Shown here: positions 1 through 6,138 of the stretch, piece after piece | How the letters are laid out: each line of letters starts with the position of its first letter | Position numbering within the stretch: the first letter of the stretch is position 1 | The notes under the pieces: model-generated | Seen by the model: the letters and a program-made list of their open reading frames with translations, nothing else | Database searches by the model: none | Told to the model about the DNA's origin: nothing | Assembly: GCA_023419055.1 (NCBI GenBank) | Contig: JAEZYO010000877.1 | Span: 1-6,160 of the forward strand | Origin: Pseudomonadota bacterium | GTDB lineage: Bacteria > Myxococcota > Polyangia > Polyangiales > Polyangiaceae | Direction: 5' to 3' | DNA: 6,160 nt | Translations under genes and position numbers: made by a program

Positions 1-59
1 CGACTGCACGAGTCGTGAAGCGTTGCACGCGTGGGCTACGCGACTGTTCAGGGGCTCCG

Positions 60-97
60 ACGCTGGCGATGAGCTGCGGTCGAGCCATCGCCAGCGT
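60..97. repeat. Perfect 11-bp inverted repeat with 16-nt loop
   Basis: The arm ACGCTGGCGAT at 60-70 is exactly complementary to ATCGCCAGCGT at 87-97, with a 16-base loop between. It lies 24 bases past the stop codon of the minus-strand VOC gene ending at 122, so it would form a stable GC-rich hairpin in that transcript's 3' end. No T-run follows the stem in the minus-strand direction, so it is not a canonical intrinsic terminator. It could be a Rho-assisted or 3'-stabilising hairpin, or chance in GC-rich DNA. The rest of 1-121 holds only a short palindrome (CACGCGTG, 26-33) and no gene I can support. Confidence 0.5.
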
Positions 98-121
98 GGC
101 CCTCGTCGGCGAAAGAGCCTG

Positions 122-598
122 TTATCCGCGTCGCGCCGCGTCGATCTTGGCGACGTCGATCTTCTGCATCTTCATCATCGCGTCAAAGGCTCGCTTGGCC
201 TCGGCGCCGCCTGCGGCCAGCGCGTCCGTCAGCGTGCGCGGGGTGATCTGCCAGGAGATCCCCCAGCGGTCCTTACACCAGCCGCAGTCGCTTTCTTTGC
301 CGCCGTTGCCGACGATCGCGTTCCAGTAGCGGTCCGTTTCTTCCTGATTGTCGGTGGCGATCTGGAACGAGAACGCCTCGCTGTGCTTGAAGACAGGACC
401 ACCATTGAGGCCGATGCACGGGATGCCGAAGACCGTGAACTCGACCGTCAGCACGTCGCCTTCCTTGCCGTCCGGGTAGTCCCCGGGCGCCTTGTGAACG
501 GCGGTGACTTTGCTGTCCGGGAAGGTGGCTGCGTAAAAGCGCGCAGCCTCTTCGGCGTTCTTGTCGAACCACAGGCAGATGGTGTTCTTCGGCGTCAT
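122..598 (-). CDS. VOC (glyoxalase/PhnB-like) family protein, copy 1
   Basis: A 158-residue protein of the vicinal-oxygen-chelate superfamily, in the PhnB/YjdN-like group often labelled '3-demethylubiquinone-9 3-methyltransferase domain' (Pfam 3-dmu-9_3-mt). Family features visible are the N-terminal strand and helix NTICLWFDKNAEEAARFY (residues 5-22), FPDSKV, VEFTVFGIPCIGLNGGP (about 52-68), the HSEAFSFQIAT block (about 72-82), EETDRYWNAI, and CGWCKDRWGISWQI near residues 105-118. Length is normal for a single-module VOC protein, which probably acts as a homodimer in the cytoplasm. The family label is historical, and neither methyltransferase nor glyoxalase activity can be claimed from sequence. 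The ATG start is supported by AGGAGA six bases upstream, and the gene stops with TAA at 122-124. It lies downstream of, and on the same strand as, a close paralogue (693-1304). The 94-base gap and separate Shine-Dalgarno sites leave it open whether they form one operon. Substrate is unknown. Confidence 0.9.
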   Translation of the reverse strand: MTPKNTICLWFDKNAEEAARFYAATFPDSKVTAVHKAPGDYPDGKEGDVLTVEFTVFGIPCIGLNGGPVFKHSEAFSFQIATDNQEETDRYWNAIVGNGGKESDCGWCKDRWGISWQITPRTLTDALAAGGAEAKRAFDAMMKMQKIDVAKIDAARRG

Positions 599-604
599 GG
601 GTTC

Positions 605-610
605 TCTCCT
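605..610 (-). promoter_or_regulatory. Ribosome binding site of VOC copy 1
   Basis: On the minus strand AGGAGA lies six bases before the ATG at 598-596. This is a near-consensus Shine-Dalgarno and fixes the start, which also matches the conserved N terminus of the paralogue. The short region 611-692 contains an AT-richer patch (AAATTT at 654-659 and a T-run at 663-668) that could belong to a promoter, but no convincing -35/-10 pair is visible. Confidence 0.75.
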
Positions 611-692
611 CGGGTCCGATCAGTAGCAACAAAACGCGGCCGATTCCGTGCCCAAATTTGCGCTTTTTTCAGCCGTCCGGCGCCTCGGCTAG

Positions 693-1304
693 TCAACCCG
701 GAGAGGTACTCCGCGCGGGCAAGGCGCGGATCACCGGGCGAGTCGTCGCGCCGCGGCGGTCTCGGCAAGGCTCGACCTGCTCCACCGTGACCTCCACGTA
801 GTGCGGGCGTTTCGGAGCTCCGTCATGGCCGCGGCGAGCAGCCTCGATCTCGGCAATGTCGATCTTCTGCATCGTCATCATGGCCTCGAAGGCGCGCCTC
901 CCCTCCTCGCCACCGCAAGCGAGGGCGTTCATGAGCGCGCGCGGGATGATCTGCCAGGAGATCCCCCAGCGGTCCTTGCACCAGCCGCACTCGCCCGGGC
1001 TGCCACCGCGCGCAATGATCGCATTCCAATAGCGATCCGTTTCTTCCTGAGTGTCCGTGGCGATCTGGAACGAGAACGCCTCGCTGTGCTCGAAATGCGG
1101 ACCACCGTTCAAGCCGAGACAAGGGATGCCGAAAACCGTGAACTCGACCGTCAGAACTTGGTCCCTTCCGCCCTTCGTGACGTCGCCGCGTGCCGAGTGA
1201 ACGGCGACGACTTCACTCTGCGGGAAGGTGGCTGCGTAAAAGCGCGCCGCCTCTTCCGCCTCCTGGTCGAACCAGAGGCAGATCGTGTTCTTCGGCATCG
1301 TCAT
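693..1304 (-). CDS. VOC (glyoxalase/PhnB-like) family protein, copy 2, with C-terminal extension
   Basis: A 203-residue protein whose first 159 residues align without gaps to the neighbouring VOC protein (122-598), about 118 of 156 positions identical. It shares PKNTICLWFD, EEAARFYAATFP, VLTVEFTVFGIPC, HSEAFSFQIATD, EETDRYWNAI, CGWCKDRWGISWQI, MQKID and the AARRG end. The same VOC/PhnB-like annotation applies, with substrate unknown. The start is placed at ATG 1304-1302 because AGAGG sits five bases upstream; an in-frame ATG at 1298 matches the paralogue's start slightly better but would be 11 bases from that site. The frame is open up to 1565, but those upstream codons look like intergenic sequence. 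Copy 1 stops after AARRG, whereas this one continues 44 residues (160-203) through an Arg/Pro-rich tail with no domain I recognise. That may be readthrough after loss of an ancestral stop, or a sequencing or annotation artefact near the 3' end. Confidence 0.88.
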   Translation of the reverse strand: MTMPKNTICLWFDQEAEEAARFYAATFPQSEVVAVHSARGDVTKGGRDQVLTVEFTVFGIPCLGLNGGPHFEHSEAFSFQIATDTQEETDRYWNAIIARGGSPGECGWCKDRWGISWQIIPRALMNALACGGEEGRRAFEAMMTMQKIDIAEIEAARRGHDGAPKRPHYVEVTVEQVEPCRDRRGATTRPVIRALPARSTSPG

Positions 1305-1734
1305 GCGGGCCTCTTTTCTCATCAGTGCCCGCGATCCAGCAGGTTGCGTGCCAGAGGGTTCTCGCTCAGGGCAATGGTCCCTCGGCGTTAGACCCGAGAG
1401 TGATATCGAATCCCGATCGACCTTTGGCGTGACGGTCCCGCCGGTGCGACGAGGTTCGCCGGACTTACGGCGGCCCGCCTTACCCGAGTAGAGCGACGGG
1501 ATGATCAAGTCGACGTCGCGCTCGTTCCAGCCACCTGCTCGCCTTCGCCCGTGGTGGTGAGTCAACCGAACTTGACGAGGACGCTCGCCAAGCCGCGGGC
1601 ACTTCGCAGAGCCCCGCCGAATCGCGCCGGCCCAGGAGCCTGATCGCCGGCCGGGCTCGCAATTCGAGCGATGGGTCGCAACCTGACACGGCTTGGATAC
1701 GCTCCGATGCTACGAGTCAGGGCTCGGGCTTTCG
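1305..1734. other. Gene-free spacer between divergent VOC and ackA-pta units
   Basis: These 430 bases separate minus-strand VOC copy 2 from plus-strand ackA and must hold the promoters of both units. Reading frames here (for example 1480-1689 minus) have no Shine-Dalgarno sequence, no family resemblance and Arg/Ser-rich products typical of GC-rich noncoding frames, so I call no gene. A TTGACG at 1572-1577 resembles a -35 box, but nothing like a -10 lies 16-18 bases on. A small 5-bp stem (1457-1461 with 1468-1472) is not distinctive. I see no recognisable operator, riboswitch or terminator. Confidence 0.6.
1310..1314 (-). promoter_or_regulatory. Ribosome binding site deciding the start of VOC copy 2
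   Basis: AGAGG on the minus strand lies five bases before the ATG at 1304-1302 and eleven before the second in-frame ATG at 1298. This favours the first, giving an N terminus of Met-Thr-Met-Pro. It also argues against the longer reading frame starting near 1565. Confidence 0.65.
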
Positions 1735-2913
1735 ATGACCGTGCACCAGGTTCTCTGCATCAATTGCGGCAGCTCGTCGCTCAAGTTTGCGCTGATCGAG
1801 CCCGCGTCGGGCCGTGTGGAGCGGCATGGGCTGGCTGAACGGCTCGGCACGAAGGACGCGAGCCTCAAGCTCGACGGAGGTGCGAGCGAACGCTTGGCGC
1901 CGGGGTCGGACCACGCCGCGGCTCTGGACAAGATCCTGGAGCTCGTGGACCAAAGTCAGCTCCTCGCCGTCGGGCACCGGGTAGTTCACGGCGGTGAGCG
2001 GTTTTCGGAGAGCGTCAGGATCGACGAGGAGGTGCTCGCCGGGATCGAGGCTTGCTCGGCGCTCGCTCCGCTGCACAACCCGGCGAACCTGGTCGGCATC
2101 CAGGCCGCGCGGGCTCGCTTCCCGGAGCTGCCGCAGGTGGCGGTGTTCGACACCGCGTTCCACCACCGCATGCCGCCGAAGGCCTATTTCTATGCCGTCC
2201 CGTACGAGCTTTACACTCGCTATGAGCTCCGTCGCTACGGCTTTCACGGCACGAGCCATCGCTACGTGGCGGAAGAGGCCGCGGCGCGGCTCGAGAGGCC
2301 CATCGAGGAGCTGATGTTGCTCACCGCGCACCTCGGGAACGGCTGCAGCGCCTGCGCGGTCTCAGGCGGGCGCAGCGTCGACACGACCATGGGTCTCACC
2401 CCACTCGAAGGACTGGTGATGGGGACGCGCTCGGGCGACGTGGATCCCAACCTGCACGATTTTCTGGCTCAGAGGAGCGAGATGAGCTTGAGCGAGATCA
2501 CCGAGCTTCTGAACCGCAAGAGCGGGCTCCTCGGGCTCTCGGGCGAGAGCAACGACATGCGTACTTTGCTGGCCGCTCGCGAGAGCGGGAGCGAACGAGC
2601 GCGGCTCGCGATCGACGTCTTTTGCTACCGCCTGGCGAAGGGCCTCCTCGGCCTGTGCGCCGCGCTCCGCCGCGTGGACGCGCTGGTGTTCACGGGTGGC
2701 ATCGGCGAGCACGCGGCGCCGATCCGAGCTCAGACCCTGCGCGAGCTCGCGGTGCTGGGCGCCGAGGTGGACGACGCGCTGAACCAGGAGCACGGCCGCA
2801 GCGTGAAGGGCCGGATCACCACGAGCGAGTCGCGCCTGCTCTCGCTCGTCATTCCCACCCATGAAGAGCTCGTGATCGCCCGTGAGGCGGCGCGGCTCGC
2901 GAACCCGACATGA
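1735..2913 (+). CDS. ackA: Acetate kinase
   Basis: Catalyses acetyl phosphate + ADP <=> acetate + ATP in the cytoplasm, the second half of the Pta-AckA pathway. The 392-residue product is close to the usual 395-405 and belongs to the ASKHA (acetate and sugar kinase/Hsc70/actin) fold. Both acetokinase signatures are visible: INCGSSSLKF at residues 9-18 and FDTAFHHRMP at 138-147. Residues matching the Methanosarcina thermophila active site, aligned by eye, are Arg82 (GHRVVHGG), His114 (PLHNPAN), Asp139, His171 (GFHGTSH), His199 (AHLGNG), Arg232 (GTRSGDVDP) and Glu377 or Glu378 (PTHEEL). Nucleotide-binding FTGGIGEH is at 319-326. All key residues are present, so the enzyme should be active. ATG 1735 was chosen because the family begins a few residues before the first signature; a frame-extending TTG at 1693 would add 14 unmatched residues. 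The Shine-Dalgarno is weak (AGGG at 1719-1722, 12 bases away). The stop overlaps the pta start. Confidence 0.97.
   Translation: MTVHQVLCINCGSSSLKFALIEPASGRVERHGLAERLGTKDASLKLDGGASERLAPGSDHAAALDKILELVDQSQLLAVGHRVVHGGERFSESVRIDEEVLAGIEACSALAPLHNPANLVGIQAARARFPELPQVAVFDTAFHHRMPPKAYFYAVPYELYTRYELRRYGFHGTSHRYVAEEAAARLERPIEELMLLTAHLGNGCSACAVSGGRSVDTTMGLTPLEGLVMGTRSGDVDPNLHDFLAQRSEMSLSEITELLNRKSGLLGLSGESNDMRTLLAARESGSERARLAIDVFCYRLAKGLLGLCAALRRVDALVFTGGIGEHAAPIRAQTLRELAVLGAEVDDALNQEHGRSVKGRITTSESRLLSLVIPTHEELVIAREAARLANPT
2910..2913 (+). promoter_or_regulatory. ATGA stop/start overlap coupling ackA to pta
   Basis: The pta ATG (2910-2912) shares bases with the ackA TGA (2911-2913). No Shine-Dalgarno lies at proper distance before it (nearest GAGG at 2884-2887, about 22 bases away). 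Pta translation therefore probably depends on ribosomes finishing ackA and re-initiating, which would tie the two enzyme levels together. The coupling is inferred; the overlap is seen directly. Confidence 0.85.
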
Positions 2914-5021
2914 CGCACATCCTCTATCTGGTCCCGAGCGGTAACTCGGTGGGCTTGACCTCCGTGGCGCTCGGCCTCGTACGAGCGCTCGACAGCCGCG
3001 GCATTCGCGTCTCCTTCTATAAGCCCATCGGGCAAGCCACCGGTCACGACGCAGGCCCGGAACGGTCCACGCATTTCGTGCGCCGCACGAGCTCGCTGAC
3101 CCCCGCGCCGCCCATCCCGCTCGAGGAGGCGGAGCGTTTGATCGCGCTCGGCAGGCGCGATCAGCTGCTCGAGCGCATCCTGCGCGGCGTCAAGGACTCG
3201 AACGGGAGCGCTGACGTGATGATCGTCGAGGGGCTGATCGACACGCAGGAGTCGCTCGGTGAAGGCGAGCTGAACCGCGATCTCGTGCGCACGCTGAGCG
3301 CGGAGGTGATCGTCGTCGGCGGACTCTCGGAGGGTGGCCTCGCCGAGCTCGAGGCGCGCATCGATTTCACCGCGAGCCGCTATGGGGGCTTCGGCCCCGG
3401 GCGCGTGGTGGCGAGCATCGTCAATCGCGTTCCCAACGTCGAGCCCATGACGCTCGAGACTTTGAAGGCGGGGCTCGCGGAGCGACGACCCGAGTACAAC
3501 CTGATCGGGGCGATCCCCGAGAACCCCGATCTGCTCGCTTGCCGCACGATCGACATCGCAGAGCACCTCGGCGCCGAGGTGCTGCACCCCGGCGAGATCC
3601 AGCAGCGGCGTGTGCGCCGGATCGCGCTGCTCGCGAGCACCGTCCCTCACCTGCTCGACTCGCTCACCGCGGGCTCCATCCTGGTCACGCCGGGAGACCG
3701 CATCGACGTCCTTCTGCTGGTAGCGCTCGCGGCCGCCAACAAGATCCCCATCTCCGGGCTGATCTTGACGGGAGGCCACGAGATCCCGCAGCCGATCCTC
3801 GAGCTCTGCCGGCCCGCGCTCGAGACCGGCTTGCCGCTCTTGCGCGTGACCGGCAAGAGCTGGGACACCGCGACCGCGCTCGGGAAGATGAGCACGGAGA
3901 TCCCGATCGACGATCTGGATCGCGCCCAGCGCGGGATGGAGCACGTGGCGCAGCACCTGGACGTCGACTGGATCGCGCGCCACTTGCAGGTCCCGCTCGA
4001 GGCGCGCCTCTCTCCAGCCGCGTTCTGCTTCCGGCTCACCGAGTGGGCTCGTGCGCTCGACAAGCGCATCGTCTTGCCCGAAGGGACCGAGCCTCGCACC
4101 CTGCGCGCCGCGGCCCTCTGCACGGAGCGCGGCATCGCCCGCTGCGTCCTGCTCGGGCCGCCGGAAGAGGCCCGGCGCGTCGCCGCGGCTCACGGCATCG
4201 AGCTACCGCTCGGGCTCGAAATCCTGGATCCCGAGGCGATCCGCGCGCACTACGTCGCGCCGTTGGTCGAGCTCCGCAAGCACAAGGGCCTCACGGCGCG
4301 GGACGCCGCGGAGCTCTTGGAAGACAACGTCTGGCTCGGCACGCTCATGCTCGCTCAGGGCGAAGTCGACGGCCTGGTCTCTGGCGCGGTGCACTCCACC
4401 GCGAACACGATCCGCCCGGCGCTGCAGGTGATCAAGACGAGCCCCGACGCCAAGGTGGTCTCGTCCGTCTTCTTCATGTGCCTCCCGGATCAGGTCGTGG
4501 TCTACGGCGATTGCGCCGTGATCCCCGATCCGGACGCCGAGACCCTCGCCGACATCGCGCTGCAGAGCGCGGACTCCGCGGCACGCTTCGGCATCACGCC
4601 ACGCGTGGCGATGATCAGCTACTCGACCGGAGAGTCGGGGACGGGCACCGACGTCGAAAAGGTGCGCCAGGCGACGCGGCTCGCTCGCGCTGCGCGTCCG
4701 GATCTCTTGCTCGACGGCCCGCTCCAGTACGACGCCGCGGCCATCCCCGACGTGGCCACGACCAAGGCGCCGGGGAGCGCGGTGGCGGGGCGAACCACCG
4801 TCTTCGTCTTTCCCGACCTGAACACCGGCAACACGACCTACAAGGCCGTGCAGCGGAGCGCGCACGTCATCAGCATCGGCCCCATGCTCCAGGGTTTGCG
4901 GCGCCCCGTGAACGATCTCTCGCGCGGAGCGTTGGTCGAGGACATCGTCTACACCATCGCGATCACGGCGATTCAGGCGGGATCCGAGTCGGAAGCGTCT
5001 CCCTCTCGTCGGGCACCCTAG
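2910..5021 (+). CDS. pta: Phosphate acetyltransferase (long, multidomain form)
   Basis: Catalyses acetyl-CoA + phosphate <=> acetyl phosphate + CoA, feeding AckA or, in reverse, activating acetate. At 703 residues it has the long three-domain architecture of E. coli Pta (714). Residues 1-220 are a P-loop/dethiobiotin-synthetase-like N-terminal domain (YLVPSGNSVGLTSVALG at 6-22, then FYKPIGQ). Residues about 226-345 are a DRTGG domain, with STVPHLLDSLTAGSILVT at 243-260 and LILTGG. Residues about 375-695 are the PTA_PTB catalytic domain. Catalytic-domain hallmarks include KRIVLPEGTEPRTLRAA (385-401), DGLVSGAVHSTANTIRP (487-503), VYGDCAVIPDPDAE (531-544), MISYSTGESGTGTDVEKVR (568-586), DGPLQYDAA (602-610), FPDLNTGNTTYKAVQRSA (634-651) and PVNDLSRGALVEDIVYT (666-682). 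The whole length resembles the E. coli enzyme as I remember it. In enterobacterial homologues the N-terminal domain influences allostery and assembly; whether that holds here is not visible. It is the second gene of an overlapping pair with ackA. Its TAG ends one base before the stop of the convergent gene. Confidence 0.97.
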   Translation: MTHILYLVPSGNSVGLTSVALGLVRALDSRGIRVSFYKPIGQATGHDAGPERSTHFVRRTSSLTPAPPIPLEEAERLIALGRRDQLLERILRGVKDSNGSADVMIVEGLIDTQESLGEGELNRDLVRTLSAEVIVVGGLSEGGLAELEARIDFTASRYGGFGPGRVVASIVNRVPNVEPMTLETLKAGLAERRPEYNLIGAIPENPDLLACRTIDIAEHLGAEVLHPGEIQQRRVRRIALLASTVPHLLDSLTAGSILVTPGDRIDVLLLVALAAANKIPISGLILTGGHEIPQPILELCRPALETGLPLLRVTGKSWDTATALGKMSTEIPIDDLDRAQRGMEHVAQHLDVDWIARHLQVPLEARLSPAAFCFRLTEWARALDKRIVLPEGTEPRTLRAAALCTERGIARCVLLGPPEEARRVAAAHGIELPLGLEILDPEAIRAHYVAPLVELRKHKGLTARDAAELLEDNVWLGTLMLAQGEVDGLVSGAVHSTANTIRPALQVIKTSPDAKVVSSVFFMCLPDQVVVYGDCAVIPDPDAETLADIALQSADSAARFGITPRVAMISYSTGESGTGTDVEKVRQATRLARAARPDLLLDGPLQYDAAAIPDVATTKAPGSAVAGRTTVFVFPDLNTGNTTYKAVQRSAHVISIGPMLQGLRRPVNDLSRGALVEDIVYTIAITAIQAGSESEASPSRRAP

Positions 5022-5022
5022 C

Positions 5023-6027
5023 TCAGTCGCAGGAACCTGCCTCGGCGATGCTGGTGTGGATACTGAAGTTCGACTCTACCGTTTGGCGCTCGGCGAAGAA
5101 GAAATGGATCGGGTACGTTTGGCCGAGCACGAGACCGAACTCGAGGGCGACCTCGTCGAGGTTGATGCTTTCGGTCAAGGTCTCGTGCACCCCGCCGAGA
5201 TCGATCGCGAGGCGGCGGTTGACGAACACCCACATGTCGTCGTCACCACTGAAGGTAAAACGCTCCCCGCCGACGTACGTGAACGTAGTGCGAGCCTCGA
5301 GCGTGAAGTGATAGTTGTGCTCCCTGCCCTGGTTGCCGAAGAGCTGTCCGTCGATCGGGAAGAACGTGTGGTCCTCGTAGCTGAAAAAGCGCGGTCCCGC
5401 GGCGTCTTGCTGGGGCACGAGATCCAGGTCGAACACCGTCGACAGGTTCACGCCCGGCACGTCGTTGTACCATTGGTCGAACTCTGACTGTCCAGCCGTC
5501 GTCAGGGACTCGTCGCAACCTTTGGTCGAGCAGGGGGGATAAGCGTAGACGGGCTTGTCGGTGGGGCCGAGCTCCGGAAGAACGATACCGGTCTCCCACG
5601 TGCGCGAGTAGCCGCGCTCGAAGTCGGCGTGGGTATCTTGGAAGTCTCGGATCGTCACCGTGAGCTCGGGTGGATTGGGCGGCGGCGCGGTGCAAGGTTG
5701 CCAGACGCCGTCCCGGCAACTCTCCGTACCAGGGCCGCAGACGCTCGAGCAGTCGCGCGTGAAGTCGGGAACGTCGCACTCGGTCCAGACGCCGCCCGCA
5801 CAACGCGAAAAGCCGGATCCGCAAGCGGTCGAGCAAGGGACGCTGACCTGAACCACACACTCTTGCCATGCCCCGTCACGACACTCCTGGGTGCCCGTGC
5901 CGCACGCGTCCGAGCACTCGCGCGTGTCGCCGCTCGGGCACTCACCGAGGACTTGCAGCTCGCTCCTGGCCCCGCAGGCGACCACCAGAACGAGAGCAAC
6001 GGAGGCACCAAACCCTAGGTCCCTCAT
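5023..6027 (-). CDS. Predicted lipoprotein with Cys-rich repeats and fibro-slime (PA14-like) domain
   Basis: A 334-residue predicted surface or periplasmic lipoprotein. Residues 1-17 form a short signal peptide (MRDLG, then a hydrophobic stretch), ending in a lipobox VVAC with Cys18 as the lipidation site. Residues 38-112 hold three copies of a Cys repeat with identical spacing, C-x3-C-x6-C-x7-C, each of the form CGxGxxxCxxGxWxxC. A proline-rich linker (PPPNPP, 115-120) follows. Residues about 121-327 match the fibro-slime domain (TIGR02148), a PA14-like module named from Fibrobacter and slime-mould proteins. Its hallmarks are RDFQDTHADFE (127-137), FTFSGDDDMWVFVN (257-270), DLGGVHE (276-282) and YPIHFFFAERQTVESNF (305-321). 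Related PA14 modules often bind carbohydrate, and the consecutive Asp261-263 recall the Ca-binding Asp pair of PA14 adhesins; adhesion is inference only. ATG 6027 gives a standard signal peptide but has a weak ribosome site. A GTG at 6084 would add 19 residues and cannot be excluded. It converges on pta. Confidence 0.85.
   Translation of the reverse strand: MRDLGFGASVALVLVVACGARSELQVLGECPSGDTRECSDACGTGTQECRDGAWQECVVQVSVPCSTACGSGFSRCAGGVWTECDVPDFTRDCSSVCGPGTESCRDGVWQPCTAPPPNPPELTVTIRDFQDTHADFERGYSRTWETGIVLPELGPTDKPVYAYPPCSTKGCDESLTTAGQSEFDQWYNDVPGVNLSTVFDLDLVPQQDAAGPRFFSYEDHTFFPIDGQLFGNQGREHNYHFTLEARTTFTYVGGERFTFSGDDDMWVFVNRRLAIDLGGVHETLTESINLDEVALEFGLVLGQTYPIHFFFAERQTVESNFSIHTSIAEAGSCD
5692..5916 (-). 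repeat. Three tandem Cys-rich repeat units within the lipoprotein gene
   Basis: This region encodes residues 38-112, three units with cysteines at 38/42/49/57, 65/69/76/84 and 93/97/104/112. Intra-unit spacing is invariant and the period is 27 then 28 residues. Each unit contains a CGxG turn and a GxW before the last cysteine. Four cysteines per unit suggest two disulfides each, which fits an exported protein. The pattern is loosely reminiscent of thrombospondin-type or EGF-like small modules but I cannot assign it to a named family. Confidence 0.8.
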
Positions 6028-6115
6028 GCCCGACAGCGTAACCGCGAGACACCGGCGAGAGCCAGGACATACTCCGTGCGTCACAATCGAAAGTAGGATT
6101 ACCGAAAGCCTGAAT

Positions 6116-6138
6116 TGGCGCCGATTGGTAAGGCGCCA
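6116..6138. repeat. 7-bp inverted repeat upstream of the lipoprotein gene
   Basis: TGGCGCC at 6116-6122 is exactly complementary to GGCGCCA at 6132-6138, with a 9-base loop; allowing one bulged base extends the stem by three more pairs (GAA/TTC). It lies 89-111 bases upstream of the ATG at 6027 (minus strand), so an operator or promoter-associated site is possible. The remainder of 6028-6160 shows no gene and no convincing -35/-10 pair. Confidence 0.4.

Noticed and set aside
661..690. T-run next to a short GC stem (671-675 with 686-690) considered as a terminator for VOC copy 2
   Set aside because: For minus-strand transcription the stem would be followed by A residues, not T. For plus-strand transcription the T-run precedes the stem. 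Neither orientation fits an intrinsic terminator.
23..1391. Plus-strand open frames (23-790, 801-1391) opposite the VOC genes
   Set aside because: They mirror one another only because the genes beneath them are paralogues. The minus-strand frames carry the conserved VOC motifs and Shine-Dalgarno sites.
1305..1565. N-terminal extension of VOC copy 2 up to 1565
   Set aside because: The 87 extra codons do not resemble the paralogue or the family, and a good ribosome site precedes the internal ATG at 1304.
1572..1600. TTGACG as a -35 box for ackA
   Set aside because: No -10-like hexamer is present at 16-18 bases spacing; the sequence there is GC-rich.
1480..1689. Small minus-strand frame in the spacer
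   Set aside because: It has no Shine-Dalgarno, no recognisable motif, and a Ser/Arg/Ala-rich composition typical of chance frames in GC-rich DNA.
2730..4193. Long minus-strand open frame (487 codons) opposite ackA and pta
   Set aside because: It lies antisense to two clear enzymes. Its product is Arg/Asp/Ala-rich with no family motif, as expected from the complementary strand of G/C-ending codons.
3539..5311. Long plus-strand open frame (590 codons) in another frame of pta, running into the lipoprotein region
   Set aside because: It overlaps the well-supported pta frame and crosses antisense into the next gene. The product is an Arg/Ala/Pro-rich shadow without recognisable domains.
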